In this document: piece after piece, positions 34,425 to 43,821 of the stretch
Layout of the letters: each line of letters opens with the position of its first letter
Numbering within the stretch: the stretch's first letter is position 1
DNA from: Altererythrobacter sp.
GTDB taxonomy: Bacteria; Pseudomonadota; Alphaproteobacteria; Sphingomonadales; Sphingomonadaceae
Assembly (NCBI GenBank): GCA_017308255.1
Contig: JAFKFN010000013.1
Location: 39,278-103,277, forward strand
Length of the DNA: 64,000 bases
Reading direction: 5' to 3'
Program-made: the position numbers and the translations under genes
Notes under the pieces: model-generated
What the model saw: only the letters and a program-made list of their open reading frames with translations
Database searches by the model: none
What the model was told of the DNA's origin: nothing

Positions 34425-34584
34425 ATCCTCGCGCCTTCGGCGCTGCGGGCGCGCGTTCGCGCTTGCGGACCGCTGGTCGCGATCCGATCCCGATCCACGC
34501 CGTAGCAGTCAAGTACAATTCGATCCGCGACCCGGCGGATCGCAAGGCCTAACGGCTGCCCGCGGCACCGAAGGCGCGAGGAAA
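34425..34584. repeat. Long imperfect inverted repeat (arms about 62 nt)
   Basis: The stretch 34427-34488 (beginning CCTCGCGCCTTCGGCGCTGC) is matched, in reverse complement and with about ten differences, by 34521-34581. The loop is about 30 nt. It lies in the 263-nt gap between obgE and tRNA-Ala that otherwise holds no gene. It could be a decayed palindromic element or a structured RNA; I cannot tell which. Confidence 0.7.
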
Positions 34585-34642
34585 ACGCACGCGCGGATAG
34601 GCGCGCATGATACAAGGAAACCCGTTTTCATAAAGCGAAGAC

Positions 34643-34718
<76 letters not shown>

Positions 34719-34790
34719 GTTCCAGTATCGCGCGGGGTGACCCGCGAAGAGCGCGCTCCCTAGCGAAAAGGCGAGGCGCTTGAAAGAGCT

Positions 34791-35696
34791 TTATTCGCCT
34801 TCTTTCGCCGGATCAGGCCCCTGGGGCAGAGGCTGGACGATCGGCGTGGAAATCGTCCCCTCGATCGGCGCGAGCAGCGGAATCCGCGCGCCGGTATCCG
34901 GATCGAGCACCTGGCCAACGACATCCGAACCTGACGACGGCAGCGCCGTGGCCAGCACCGGCCCGGTCGCGCCGTGGACCGCGACATAGCCGGGCTGCGA
35001 CGCGCCATAGCGCGCGCCGTATTTCATGTCCCACTCGGCAGAGGCGACCTGGTACTGCTCGTACTCCTGGAAGAACTGCGAGAAGACCCCTTCGAACCGC
35101 TGGAGCCCGGCTTCGGCGAACGCGGTCAGGTCTGTCGGCTGGCCAGCCAGGTATTCATTGGCGACGGCAAGGCCGGTGGCGCACAGGCCGGGGCGCGTGG
35201 CGGGCAAGGCGAAGTAGTTATAGACCTGCGTCACGATGGCTTCGCGCGCCTTGATCGCTTCGCTGCTTGTCTTGTGCTGACGGCGATATTCCTGGTCGAT
35301 CGCCTTGTTCACCGCCGTGAGCTTGCGGCTGTTCTGCTTCAGGAACGCGCCATAACCATCGAGGATCGGCTGATATTCCGGCTCCAGGCAGTTGAGCGCG
35401 GCGACGTTCCAGGCGGACCGGAAGTGCCACAGGGTCTCGTCCGCGGTGAGATCGCTGTTGACCGTCTGCCGCTTGCCATCCGGGCCGGTCAGCGGAATCG
35501 CCATGACATAATCGGCGCCGCCGGGCGGGACCGGGCGATAGGGAATGACTTCGGCCACCGGCGGGGGCGGTGGCGGGGGCGCCGGAGGGGGCGGGGGTGG
35601 TGGCGGCGGCGGAGCGGGTGTCGCGCAAGCCGCCAGCAAAGCAAGCCCGCCGAGCGCGACGGCCCTCTTCCACCAGTTCGACCCGTTCGGATTCAT
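34791..35696 (-). CDS. Proline-rich lipoprotein of unknown function
   Basis: A 301-residue predicted lipoprotein: N-terminal basic stretch, hydrophobic AVALGGLALLAAC ending in a lipobox cysteine, then two long proline runs (10 and 7 Pro) and a soluble domain. The latter has LWHFRSAWNVAALNCLEPEY, a helical QNSRKLTAVNKAIDQEYRRQ and a final Asp/Gly-rich tail. ATG 35696 is taken because the lipoprotein signal follows at once. The mature domain is probably periplasmic. The gene lies between tRNA-Ala and the Bax-inhibitor gene. Confidence 0.75.
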   Translation of the reverse strand: MNPNGSNWWKRAVALGGLALLAACATPAPPPPPPPPPPAPPPPPPPVAEVIPYRPVPPGGADYVMAIPLTGPDGKRQTVNSDLTADETLWHFRSAWNVAALNCLEPEYQPILDGYGAFLKQNSRKLTAVNKAIDQEYRRQHKTSSEAIKAREAIVTQVYNYFALPATRPGLCATGLAVANEYLAGQPTDLTAFAEAGLQRFEGVFSQFFQEYEQYQVASAEWDMKYGARYGASQPGYVAVHGATGPVLATALPSSGSDVVGQVLDPDTGARIPLLAPIEGTISTPIVQPLPQGPDPAKEGE

Positions 35697-35850
35697 GACA
35701 GCGCGTTCCCTCTCCGTGGCGCGGCACGACAATGGCCGCCCCAAGCTTGCGCATGGATTAAGCGCGAATGTTACCGCGCGGACAAGGCAAAGAAAATGCC
35801 CGGGGAGCGATTATGCCCCCCGAGCACGATAGAACGAATCCCTGCTGCGA

Positions 35851-36603
35851 TCAGTTGCGGCTGGAGCCCATGAAGCGGAGCATGAACAGGAACATGTTGA
35901 TGAAGTCGAGATAGAGGCTGAGCGCGCCCATCACGACCGCCTTGCCGGCCCACTCGCTGCCGCGCAGCTGCGCATACTGCTCTTTCAGGCGCTGCGTGTC
36001 ATAGGCGGTAAGGCCGGCGAAGATCAGCACGCCCAGGAAGCTGACCGCCCACATCAGGGCCGCCGACTGCAGGAACAGGTTGATCACGCTGGCGATGATC
36101 AGGCCGATTACGCCCATGATGAGGAAGCTGCCGAAACCGCTGAGATCGCGCTGCGTGGTATAGCCATAAAGGCTGAGCCCCGCGAAGGCGCCAGCGGTGG
36201 CGAAGAAGGTCGCCGCGATCGAACCCCCGGTATAGACGAGGAAGATCGTGGACAGCGACAGGCCCATGAGCACCGCGAAGCCCCAGAACATCGCCTGGAG
36301 CGTGCTGGTGGAGAACCGCTGCACGCCGAAGCTCATCGCGAAGACGATCGCGAGAGGGGAAAGCGCCACGATCCACATGAGCGGCCCGCTGGCAAAGCTG
36401 AGTGCGAGGCCGGTGCTGGCTGTCAGCAGCGCGACCAAGCCGGTCAGCAGCACACCGCTGGCCATATAGTTGTAAATCGAGAGCATGTGGCGGCGAAGCC
36501 CCTCGTCGAACACTGCCGTACGACCGGTCCCCACCGCGCCCGCGGAACCGAACGACGTGCCGAAGCCCGTCCGGGTGTCCCGAGGATCGTTCCAATTCGC
36601 CAT
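35851..36603 (-). CDS. Bax inhibitor-1/YccA family membrane protein
   Basis: A 250-residue inner-membrane protein with seven hydrophobic helices, starting with the typical soluble N-terminus and MLSIYNYMASGVLLTGLVAL. The family mark near the end, YLDFINMFLFMLRFMG, is present, as is LTAYDTQRLKEQY with the conserved Asp. Members are implicated in calcium or proton leak and in FtsH-linked membrane protein quality control. ATG 36603 follows GGAG at reasonable spacing. Neighbours suggest no special link. Confidence 0.93.
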   Translation of the reverse strand: MANWNDPRDTRTGFGTSFGSAGAVGTGRTAVFDEGLRRHMLSIYNYMASGVLLTGLVALLTASTGLALSFASGPLMWIVALSPLAIVFAMSFGVQRFSTSTLQAMFWGFAVLMGLSLSTIFLVYTGGSIAATFFATAGAFAGLSLYGYTTQRDLSGFGSFLIMGVIGLIIASVINLFLQSAALMWAVSFLGVLIFAGLTAYDTQRLKEQYAQLRGSEWAGKAVVMGALSLYLDFINMFLFMLRFMGSSRN

Positions 36604-36697
36604 TACAAACTCCATTCCGGCGCCGAGCGACGACAAGCCGGTGATGCCAATATCGCGACACCGCGCCGCAGTTTCAAGGGAAACCCGCCCCGAGGGC

Positions 36698-37507
36698 TCA
36701 ACCTTCCCCGCGTGCCTGTGCGGCCATCTGCGCGCTGCGATCGCGCGCGGCGCGCAATGTCTGTTCCAACAAGTGAGTCAGCGTACCGTCCCGATCGAGC
36801 ATTTCAAGCCCCGCGAGGGTCACCCCGCCGGGGCTGGCGACGCGCCGGGCCAGTTCGCCGGGATCGTAAGGCGATGCGGCGGCCAGCGCGGAGGCGCCAT
36901 CGACCATGGCCAGCGCAAGGCGGCGCGCCTTGCCCTGTTCCAGCCCCAGTTCCGCCGCGGCGGCGGAAAGCGCGTCGATGAACCGATAGACGAAAGCCGG
37001 GCCCGATCCGGCCAGCGCGGTGACGAGATCGAATTCCGCTTCCTCGATCCATTCCGGCGCGCCGAGAGGCGCCAGCAGCGCCATCGCCGCTTCGCGCCCG
37101 GCCGGATCGAGCCCCCGTTCGGCCACCCCCATCGGCGACTTGCCGAGCGCGGCGGCGAGATTGGGCATGACGCGCAGGAAACCCGCGGCGCGCGGGAAAT
37201 GCGCCGCGAGAACCGCCAGTTCCACCCCCGCGAGAATGGACATCACCGTGGTCTGCGGACCCGCCGCCGGTTCGACGGCCGGCGCCACGTCGCGCAGCAC
37301 TTGCGGCTTCACCCCCAGCAGCACTGCATCGAAAGGCTCGTCAGCGGGAACCGAGGCCAGCGAGCGGACGCCGGCCGGCAAATCGCGCGCGGCGGGATCG
37401 ACCACGGCGAACCGCTCCGCCGCCAGGCCGCTCGCCAGCCAGCCGCGCAGCATCGCCCCGGCCATGTTGCCGCAGCCGACGAGAAGGATCGAATGAAAAG
37501 CAGTCAC
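36698..37507 (-). CDS. proC: Pyrroline-5-carboxylate reductase
   Basis: A 269-residue enzyme for the last step of proline synthesis. N-terminal LLVGCGNMAGAMLRGWL is the NAD(P)H loop; GVKPQVLRDV, GSGPAFVYRFIDAL and the closing SPGGVTLAGLEMLDRDG are family signatures. The start is GTG 37507 with GGAG six to seven nt upstream; the frame runs further upstream but is not coding there. It probably follows the YbjN-like gene in one transcript. Confidence 0.94.
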   Translation of the reverse strand: MTAFHSILLVGCGNMAGAMLRGWLASGLAAERFAVVDPAARDLPAGVRSLASVPADEPFDAVLLGVKPQVLRDVAPAVEPAAGPQTTVMSILAGVELAVLAAHFPRAAGFLRVMPNLAAALGKSPMGVAERGLDPAGREAAMALLAPLGAPEWIEEAEFDLVTALAGSGPAFVYRFIDALSAAAAELGLEQGKARRLALAMVDGASALAAASPYDPGELARRVASPGGVTLAGLEMLDRDGTLTHLLEQTLRAARDRSAQMAAQARGEG

Positions 37508-37622
37508 TGAACGCTCCAAACTTCCCGCCCACTGGCGAGACGGGCCGGGAAAGACCTGTTGCAGGTCCGGGCTCAGAGGCGTCCATGCCCTCCCCCGGCG
37601 CCACCCGCAAGCAGGCGGGGGA

Positions 37623-38132
37623 TCACGCCTCCCCGGCGGCGTCCACCAGGGCGGCGGCCAGCGCTTCGCTGGGCTTCTTGTCACCCCACAGCACGAACTG
37701 GAACGCGGGATAGAACCGGTCACATTCGGCCACCGCGCTTTCCACCGCGAGCTGGGCCATCGACAGGCTGAGCATCCCGTCGGCGCCGAGCATGAGGCCG
37801 TGGCGGTAAAGCAGCACGCCGCCGCTGGACCAGATATCGAAGTGGCCGATCCAGAGCTGTTCGTTGACCAGCGCCAGCAGCTCGTAGGCGGCCTTGCGCT
37901 TGGCCGGGGGCACCCGGATCTCGGGCAGGCAGAGGAGTTGCAGCACGCGATCTTCCGCGCGCCAGATGCAGCGCACCTGATAGGTCGTCCAGCTTCCGGG
38001 AATCTCACCCGAAATCTCCCCCTCGCCGATGAATTCGCACGGCCAGCCGTGGGCTTCGAACAGCTGCGCGAGCATCTCCACCGGCGCGGATTCGTCGGAT
38101 TCCTCGATCGGTTGGCGCCCCGAATTCATCAT
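37623..38132 (-). CDS. YbjN domain protein
   Basis: A 169-residue protein of the YbjN/type III secretion chaperone-like fold: MLAQLFEAHGWPCEFIGEGEISGEI, LLCLPEIRVPPAKRKAAYELLALVNEQL, HFDIWSSGGVLLYRHGLML. Such proteins precede proC in many sphingomonads. ATG 38132 or the next codon 38129 is the start, with GGGA upstream. In enterobacteria YbjN affects motility and stress responses, but no mechanism is settled. Confidence 0.85.
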   Translation of the reverse strand: MMNSGRQPIEESDESAPVEMLAQLFEAHGWPCEFIGEGEISGEIPGSWTTYQVRCIWRAEDRVLQLLCLPEIRVPPAKRKAAYELLALVNEQLWIGHFDIWSSGGVLLYRHGLMLGADGMLSLSMAQLAVESAVAECDRFYPAFQFVLWGDKKPSEALAAALVDAAGEA

Positions 38133-38277
38133 TAACGTCCCTATCCCTGGCGTCTGTCGAGCGGCATGCTCCGCCACGGAGCGGCAAGGCAATCGGGGTT
38201 AACGACGCATCTGGGCAAAACTCGACAACCCTGTTGGCAAGATGTGCAAAAGCGGTGGGAACCCGCCGTGCGCCTGC

Positions 38278-39744
38278 TCAATCGAGCGGCTTCACCTCTT
38301 CGCCCCGATCGCTGATGAAGCGGAAGGAATCGACATCCTTCTTCTTCAGGTCCGCAATCAGCTTGTCCGCGTCGCGCGCATTGTCGAACGGACCGGCGAC
38401 CAGACGATTGGTCTGGCCCCACTTGGCGACATGCGGCTTCGCCTTGTCGAGCAGCCCGCCCGCCGCGCGCTTGATCCGCCGCCAATCGAACGCCAGCGCG
38501 CCCGTATCGCGCCCGGTGGCGACCTGGACCCACTGGCGGCTGGGAACGGGCGGCGGCGGTGGCGGCGGCGGCGGAGCCGGCGGCGCTTCGCGGCGCGGCG
38601 TGATCCGGGTGACGTCCACGGCACCCTCCGCCGGCGCGACGACGGCCGCGCGCGCCGGTGACAAGGCAAATTCGGCGAAGGCGGAAGCCAGGTCGCGCGG
38701 ATCAGGCGGCACGACCGGCTGGGCGGGCGCGGGCGCCGGGGCAGTGGCGACCTGGGACGGGGCCGGGGCGGTCCGGGACGGGGCCGGGCTTTGCGGCGGC
38801 TGGACGGCGGCGCGAACGACCGGCGTGCCGCTGTCACCGCGCCGCGCACTGCCGAGCGGCTCGCCCGTCGGAACCAGCCGGGAATCGGCCGTGCGCGCGG
38901 GCGGCGGCGCGCCGGCCTGGCTGCCATAGGCGGCGATCGCTGGATTCTCGCGCCCGATCTCGGCCGCCTGAGGGAAGACCCCGAGATTGGCCGCCGCCGC
39001 CTGCTGCGAGCGAGTGAGCCGGGGCATGTAGCGCAAGTAAGGGCCGATGCGGTTGGACAGCCGTTCCGGCAGCATCGTCTCGGCGATCGAGACCGCTTCG
39101 TCCGCCTTGCCCATGATCGCCAGAGCGAAGGCGCGCGTGCGATAGGCGGCGAGATCGCGCCGTTGCAGCAGCGGCAGGAGAGTGGCTTCGGACGCGCTCT
39201 GGTCCCCGGCGATCGCCTGGCTGAGCGCGAGGCGGCTGGTAATCAAGGGATTCGGCCCGGCGGAGAGGACCTGGGCATAATCCTTCTGCGCGCGGGCATT
39301 GTCGCCCACCAGATCGTAAGCCAGCCCCCGATCCGCGAAGTGGCTGGTGGTCAGCGCGCCGGCTTTCTCCGCCTCGGCGAACAGGCGCAGGGCCTCCACC
39401 GGCTGCTGGCGCCGCGTGAGCCACGAGGCGCGCGCGGCCATCACCCGCCCATCGGAAGGGGAGACTGCCTCGGCGCGCTGGATGAACCCTTCGGCCGCGT
39501 CCACATCGTCGAGCGCCAGCGAGGCTTCGGCCGCCGCGACCAGCGCATCGAGCGAGCGGGGCGAGCGCGACAGGGTGCGCAACGCATCGTTGAGCCGATC
39601 GGTGTTCGGATCGGGCAGCGGCTGCACGACCTCGAAGTTCGATTGCGCATGCGCGGCGGGCGCCTTGGCCGCCAGAGCCCCGCCCAGCACGAATGCCAAG
39701 GCGCGTGCCGGCCGGGGCCGCAAGGCACTCTTCGGACGGATCAT
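38278..39744 (-). CDS. Exported TPR protein with C-terminal SPOR domain
   Basis: A 488-residue periplasmic protein: signal peptide ending near AAHAQ, TPR-like repeats at about 50-230 (for example SLDALVAAAEASLALDDVDAAEGFIQRAEAVSP, read as two helices), a long Pro/Ala-rich linker, nine prolines in a row at about 395, and a C-terminal SPOR domain (VPSRQWVQVATG ... LVAGPFDNARDADKLIADLK). SPOR domains bind denuded glycan at division sites. It lies 48 nt after ftsZ on the same strand, so it probably belongs to the division operon. Confidence 0.87.
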   Translation of the reverse strand: MIRPKSALRPRPARALAFVLGGALAAKAPAAHAQSNFEVVQPLPDPNTDRLNDALRTLSRSPRSLDALVAAAEASLALDDVDAAEGFIQRAEAVSPSDGRVMAARASWLTRRQQPVEALRLFAEAEKAGALTTSHFADRGLAYDLVGDNARAQKDYAQVLSAGPNPLITSRLALSQAIAGDQSASEATLLPLLQRRDLAAYRTRAFALAIMGKADEAVSIAETMLPERLSNRIGPYLRYMPRLTRSQQAAAANLGVFPQAAEIGRENPAIAAYGSQAGAPPPARTADSRLVPTGEPLGSARRGDSGTPVVRAAVQPPQSPAPSRTAPAPSQVATAPAPAPAQPVVPPDPRDLASAFAEFALSPARAAVVAPAEGAVDVTRITPRREAPPAPPPPPPPPPVPSRQWVQVATGRDTGALAFDWRRIKRAAGGLLDKAKPHVAKWGQTNRLVAGPFDNARDADKLIADLKKKDVDSFRFISDRGEEVKPLD

Positions 39745-39792
39745 GACAGGCCGGCTATCGCAACGCGGCTGAACCGCACGATAATGCTCCGG

Positions 39793-41502
39793 CTACTGGT
39801 TGTTCTGGCGGCCGAGGAAGCGCGGAATGCGCAACGAACCGCCACTATCCTCGTCGTCCTCTTCCTCATCGTCGCGGCGGGCGCTGGCGCGGGACAAGTT
39901 GGCCATGCGTTCGAACAGCGTGCTGCCGCCGGTGGGCGGCGACGGAGGCGCGCTGCGCCGCTGCGGCGGCGGGGTTTCGCCTTCCTCTTCGGCGCCCGAA
40001 CCGAGAATCCGGCGCCGGCGCCCACCCTGCACAGGCTCGTCAGCTTCGGCGAGCCGGCTGGCGTCGAGCAGCAGGTCATCCACCGGCGGCGCGGCATCGT
40101 CCTGATCATCCGCTTCGGCTTCGAACGTCAGCTCGAAGGCTTCATCGCCGGCCTCGGCCTCCGGATCGCCGTCAGTGGCTGTCGGATCGCGTTCGATCCG
40201 GGTTCCGGCGAGCGAGGCATAGCCCCTGCTTCCGGCCCCACTGCCTTCATCTTCGGTCGATCCGCCCTGGCCGCCTTCGTCCTCTTCGCCTTCATCGGCG
40301 CCATAGGCCGTCGGCATGGGGGGCGGCGCATAGTCGGCAGCGCCGTCGGCGCCCGCCTGGCCATCATCCTCGCCGAACCGGGGCACCTGCTGGTAACCGG
40401 ACGCTTCCGCGCCGGCGGTCGACACCGCGTCTTCGGCCAGCTCTTCCTGGGTCGGCAGGGGCAGCACCGGCTTTTTCTGGGCGCGGGAGCCGGCGAAGCC
40501 GAACGGCTGGCTGGCGGCGGCCTGCACCTGATCGGCGCTCTGCTCGATACCGGTGGCGACCACCGAAACGCGGATCTTGCCTTCGAGCGAGGGGTTGAAG
40601 GCCGATCCCCAGATGATGTTCGCTTCGGGATCGACCAGCTCGCGGATATGGTTCGCGGCCTCGTCCACCTCGAGCAGCTTCATGTCCTCGCCGCCGATGA
40701 TCGAGATGATGACGCCCTTGGCGCCGGTCATCGAAACGCCGTCGAGCAGCGGGTTGGCGATGGCGCGTTCGGCGGCTTCCAGCGCGCGGTTCTCGCCCTC
40801 GCCCTCGCCGGTGCCCATCATCGCCTTGCCCATCTCGCCCATCACCGAACGCACGTCGGCGAAATCGAGGTTGATGAGGCCGGGCATGACCATGAGATCG
40901 GTGATCGAGCGCACGCCCTGCTGCAGCACTTCGTCCGCCAGCTGGAACGCTTCCTTGAAAGTCGTTTCCGCCTTGGCGACCAGAAACAGGTTCTGGTTGG
41001 GAATGACCAGCAGCGTATCGACATTCTTCTGCAGTTCCTCGATACCGGCGTCCGCGGCGCGCATCCGGCGGGTGCCTTCGAACAGGAACGGCTTGGTCAC
41101 CACGCCGACCGTGAGGATGCCCCTGTTGCGCGCGATCTCCGCGATCACCGGGGCGGCGCCGGTGCCGGTGCCCCCGCCCATGCCGGCGGCGATGAAGACC
41201 ATGTTCACGCCATCGAGCGCGCGTTCGATCTCTTCCACCGTCTCTTCCGCGGCGGCGCGGCCGACTTCCGGCCGCGAGCCCGCGCCGAGGCCCCGGGTGA
41301 TGTCCGGCCCCAGCTGGATGCGATGTTCGGCCACCGAGCTGTTAAGCGCCTGGGCATCGGTGTTGGCGACGACGAAGTCCACGCCTTCGATATCCGCCTC
41401 GATCATGTTGGCGATTGCGTTTCCGCCCGCGCCGCCCACGCCGATCACGGTGATCCGCGGGCGCAGCTCTTCCACCGAAGGCGGGCCGATGTTGATACTC
41501 AT
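39793..41502 (-). CDS. ftsZ: Cell division protein FtsZ
   Basis: A 569-residue tubulin-like GTPase, longer than E. coli FtsZ (383). The GTPase core (1-320) has [13 protein letters not shown] and the T4 loop GGGTGTG at 109-115; [11 protein letters not shown] and the T7 loop follow. After residue about 330 comes an acidic, low-complexity linker of about 220 residues ([23 protein letters not shown]). The C-terminal peptide [10 protein letters not shown], for binding FtsA and other partners, is intact. GAGGAGG precedes the ATG. A 118-nt gap to ftsA leaves room for its own promoter. Confidence 0.97.
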   Translation of the reverse strand: MSINIGPPSVEELRPRITVIGVGGAGGNAIANMIEADIEGVDFVVANTDAQALNSSVAEHRIQLGPDITRGLGAGSRPEVGRAAAEETVEEIERALDGVNMVFIAAGMGGGTGTGAAPVIAEIARNRGILTVGVVTKPFLFEGTRRMRAADAGIEELQKNVDTLLVIPNQNLFLVAKAETTFKEAFQLADEVLQQGVRSITDLMVMPGLINLDFADVRSVMGEMGKAMMGTGEGEGENRALEAAERAIANPLLDGVSMTGAKGVIISIIGGEDMKLLEVDEAANHIRELVDPEANIIWGSAFNPSLEGKIRVSVVATGIEQSADQVQAAASQPFGFAGSRAQKKPVLPLPTQEELAEDAVSTAGAEASGYQQVPRFGEDDGQAGADGAADYAPPPMPTAYGADEGEEDEGGQGGSTEDEGSGAGSRGYASLAGTRIERDPTATDGDPEAEAGDEAFELTFEAEADDQDDAAPPVDDLLLDASRLAEADEPVQGGRRRRILGSGAEEEGETPPPQRRSAPPSPPTGGSTLFERMANLSRASARRDDEEEDDEDSGGSLRIPRFLGRQNNQ

Positions 41503-41620
41503 TGCGTGCCCTCCTCAGGGAGCGGGTGATACAATTCCTCGGCGCGCTTGTGCCACAAAGGGATTCGCCGGTGCAAAAGGTAAATGCAACTATCCACAGG
41601 CACGCGGGAGCCTCGAAAAC

Positions 41621-42907
41621 CTAGAAATACTCACGCATCGCGGCCCATATCCGCCCCATCTGGGCCAGGCCGCCCTGGGCCTTGATGCGGCTCTGGAAGC
41701 GCGAGCCGACCGAGCGTATGTCGATCGGGTCTTCCGCGGCATAGAGCACGAGGCCCGCAAGCGTGGCGAATCCGGGCGCCAGATGCGCTTCGGGCAGGCC
41801 CCTGAGCTGCGGCGCGCGGCCGATCCGCACAGGCTTGCCGAGCGCGGACTGCGCATAGTCCGCCAGCCCGGTCAGCTCCGCTCCGCCGCCGGTCAGCACC
41901 ACCTGCCGCGCATTGCGGCCGGAAAAGCCATGCGCTTCCAGCGCGCGCCCGACATCGCCGGCCAGGCGATCCAGCTCGGCGGTTATCACGCTGACCAGCT
42001 CTGCCCGGGGGATGCGGTTCTGATCGTCCGCGCCGCGCGCCAGCGGGCCGGCCCGTTCCTCGCCCGGGCCGTTGACCGGCACCAGTTCGCGATGATCGGC
42101 CGGGCTGGCGATCGCCGAGCCATAGCGGCATTTCAGCCGTTCCGCCTGGAATCGCTTGATACCGAAGGCCGAGGCGATCGCATCGGTGATGTCGGCGGAG
42201 CCGCGCGGAATCACTTCCAGCCCGACCAGCATCCCGCCGCTGTAGATCGCGACGTTGGTCACCTGCCCGCCGAACTCCACGATCGCCACGCCCAGATCGC
42301 GCTCTTCCGCCGAAAGGCACGCAAAGCCCGTGGCCAGGGGCGAGGCGATCACCCCTTCCACTTCCAGGTGCGCGTTCTGCACCGCTTCGGTCAGGTTGCG
42401 CATCGGCGCGCCATCGGCGAGCATCACGTGGATATCGACGCCGAGCCGTTCGGCATGGAGGCCCCGCGGGTTGGCGATCCCTTCGGCGCCATCGAGGAAA
42501 TAGCAGGCGGGCTGCGCATGCAGCACCATGCGCCCGTCCGGCTCCAGCCCGCCGCGCGCGGCGATCAGGAGCTGCTCGATATCCTCTTCCTCGATGCGGC
42601 GGCCGCCGATGTCGATCTCCACCGGGAGAACCTGACTGGTGAGCCCCGCCCCCGAGCAGCCGATCCACACGCTGGCGACGCTGGTTCCGGCAAGCTTTTC
42701 CGCCCGCTCTATCGCATCGCGCACCGCATAGGTGGCGGCCGCCATGTCGGTCACATAGCCGCGCCGGATGCCTTTCGAGGCGCGGTGGCCGCTGCCGAGC
42801 ACGACCATCTCGCCGCCCTCCGTCAGCCCGGCGATCATCGCCGAGATGCGGAACGAGCCGATGTTAACCGCGCCGAAGACGCGTTCGATGCGAGGCTGGG
42901 TCGCCAT
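41621..42907 (-). CDS. ftsA: Cell division protein FtsA
   Basis: A 428-residue actin-like membrane tether for FtsZ. It shows phosphate-1-type VFGAVNIGSFRISAMIAG, the 1C insert (residues about 85-165), phosphate-2 VAIVEFGGQVTNVAIYSGG, adenosine loop VVLTGGGAELTGL and a C-terminal amphipathic end IKAQGGLAQMGRIWAAMREYF. Its ATG overlaps the ftsQ stop by one base (TGATG). Confidence 0.96.
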   Translation of the reverse strand: MATQPRIERVFGAVNIGSFRISAMIAGLTEGGEMVVLGSGHRASKGIRRGYVTDMAAATYAVRDAIERAEKLAGTSVASVWIGCSGAGLTSQVLPVEIDIGGRRIEEEDIEQLLIAARGGLEPDGRMVLHAQPACYFLDGAEGIANPRGLHAERLGVDIHVMLADGAPMRNLTEAVQNAHLEVEGVIASPLATGFACLSAEERDLGVAIVEFGGQVTNVAIYSGGMLVGLEVIPRGSADITDAIASAFGIKRFQAERLKCRYGSAIASPADHRELVPVNGPGEERAGPLARGADDQNRIPRAELVSVITAELDRLAGDVGRALEAHGFSGRNARQVVLTGGGAELTGLADYAQSALGKPVRIGRAPQLRGLPEAHLAPGFATLAGLVLYAAEDPIDIRSVGSRFQSRIKAQGGLAQMGRIWAAMREYF

Positions 42908-43821
42908 CAGGTTTCCTTGCGCGCCATCATGGCCAGTTCTTCATCCCGGCATTCGGGACAGCGGAGATAGAAGCGATCGGGGTTGCGCATGTCGAAAGCC
43001 ACCGCCTTGCCGCCGATCAGCCGGTTGACCCCGTCGATACGGGCGAAGGTCATCAGCGCGCCCGCTGCCCGCTCCGCCCCCTGGGGCAGCGCGAGGACCT
43101 GGCCGGTGCGGAACGTCAGGTTCCAGCGGCGGTTGCCGACCCATTCGGCTTCGGCCACCTGCGGCTTGAGCGCGGGCGCGGCGCCGAGCAGCGTGGCCAG
43201 CGCTTCGACCTGCTGGCGCGCACCGGGGCCGGAGATCTGCAGCATTCCCTTGGCCTGCGCGCGGGAGACCGGCTCCAGCTCGTGGCCGGCATGGTCGATC
43301 AGCACCAGCCGGTCGGGCTTCTTCAGCACCGCGTGCGGCTTGCGCTCGACCACGTCGACCACGATCGTATCCGGCAGCTCGCGCGAGACGCGCGCGTCTT
43401 CCACCCACGAAAGCTCCATCACCGAGGCGCGCAAGGCCTGGAGATCGACCAAGGGCATCGCCCGTTCCTGCTCGCCGAGCACGCGTTCGTAGACCTTGAG
43501 CTCGTTCAGCCGCTCGACCCCGCGCACTTCCACCCGGGCCACCTGATAGCCCGCGCCGGCGGCGGCGCCGGCGAGCTGCTGCCCGATCAGCGCGGTGAGG
43601 CCGGCCATGCTGGCGATAGCCCAGGCGAGCATGGCGAACACGGCGAGGATCAGCACCAGGAACGCCTTGGTCAGCTGTTCCTCGGTGAACGGCAGCAGGC
43701 GCATGGCCGCGGCGACGAGCGAATTGGTCTTCGCCCGGGCCTTGCGGACCTTGGCCTTGTTTCCCTGAGCCCGCGCCTGGCGGCGCACGGGCCGGGCATT
43801 GCGGCGGATCGTCTGCGCCAT
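42907..43821 (-). CDS. ftsQ: Cell division protein FtsQ
   Basis: A 304-residue bitopic protein: a basic N-terminal cytoplasmic tail (RRQARAQGNKAKVRKARAK), one membrane helix (about 50-75), a POTRA domain (residues about 90-160, VARVEVRGVERLNELKVYE, WVEDARVSRELPDTIVVDV) and the beta domain (LVLIDHAGHELEPV). It links the FtsB/FtsL complex to the divisome. It starts one base inside the ddl stop and overlaps ftsA by one base. Confidence 0.93.
   Translation of the reverse strand: MAQTIRRNARPVRRQARAQGNKAKVRKARAKTNSLVAAAMRLLPFTEEQLTKAFLVLILAVFAMLAWAIASMAGLTALIGQQLAGAAAGAGYQVARVEVRGVERLNELKVYERVLGEQERAMPLVDLQALRASVMELSWVEDARVSRELPDTIVVDVVERKPHAVLKKPDRLVLIDHAGHELEPVSRAQAKGMLQISGPGARQQVEALATLLGAAPALKPQVAEAEWVGNRRWNLTFRTGQVLALPQGAERAAGALMTFARIDGVNRLIGGKAVAFDMRNPDRFYLRCPECRDEELAMMARKET

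Noticed and set aside
38791-41529. 912-codon plus-strand frame opposite ftsZ and the SPOR gene
   Set aside because: Same reason: antisense to ftsZ, low-complexity composition, no motif.
41590-41598. DnaA-box-like CTATCCACA between ftsA and ftsZ
   Set aside because: One mismatch to TTATCCACA; such matches are expected more than ten times by chance in 64 kb and there is no cluster.
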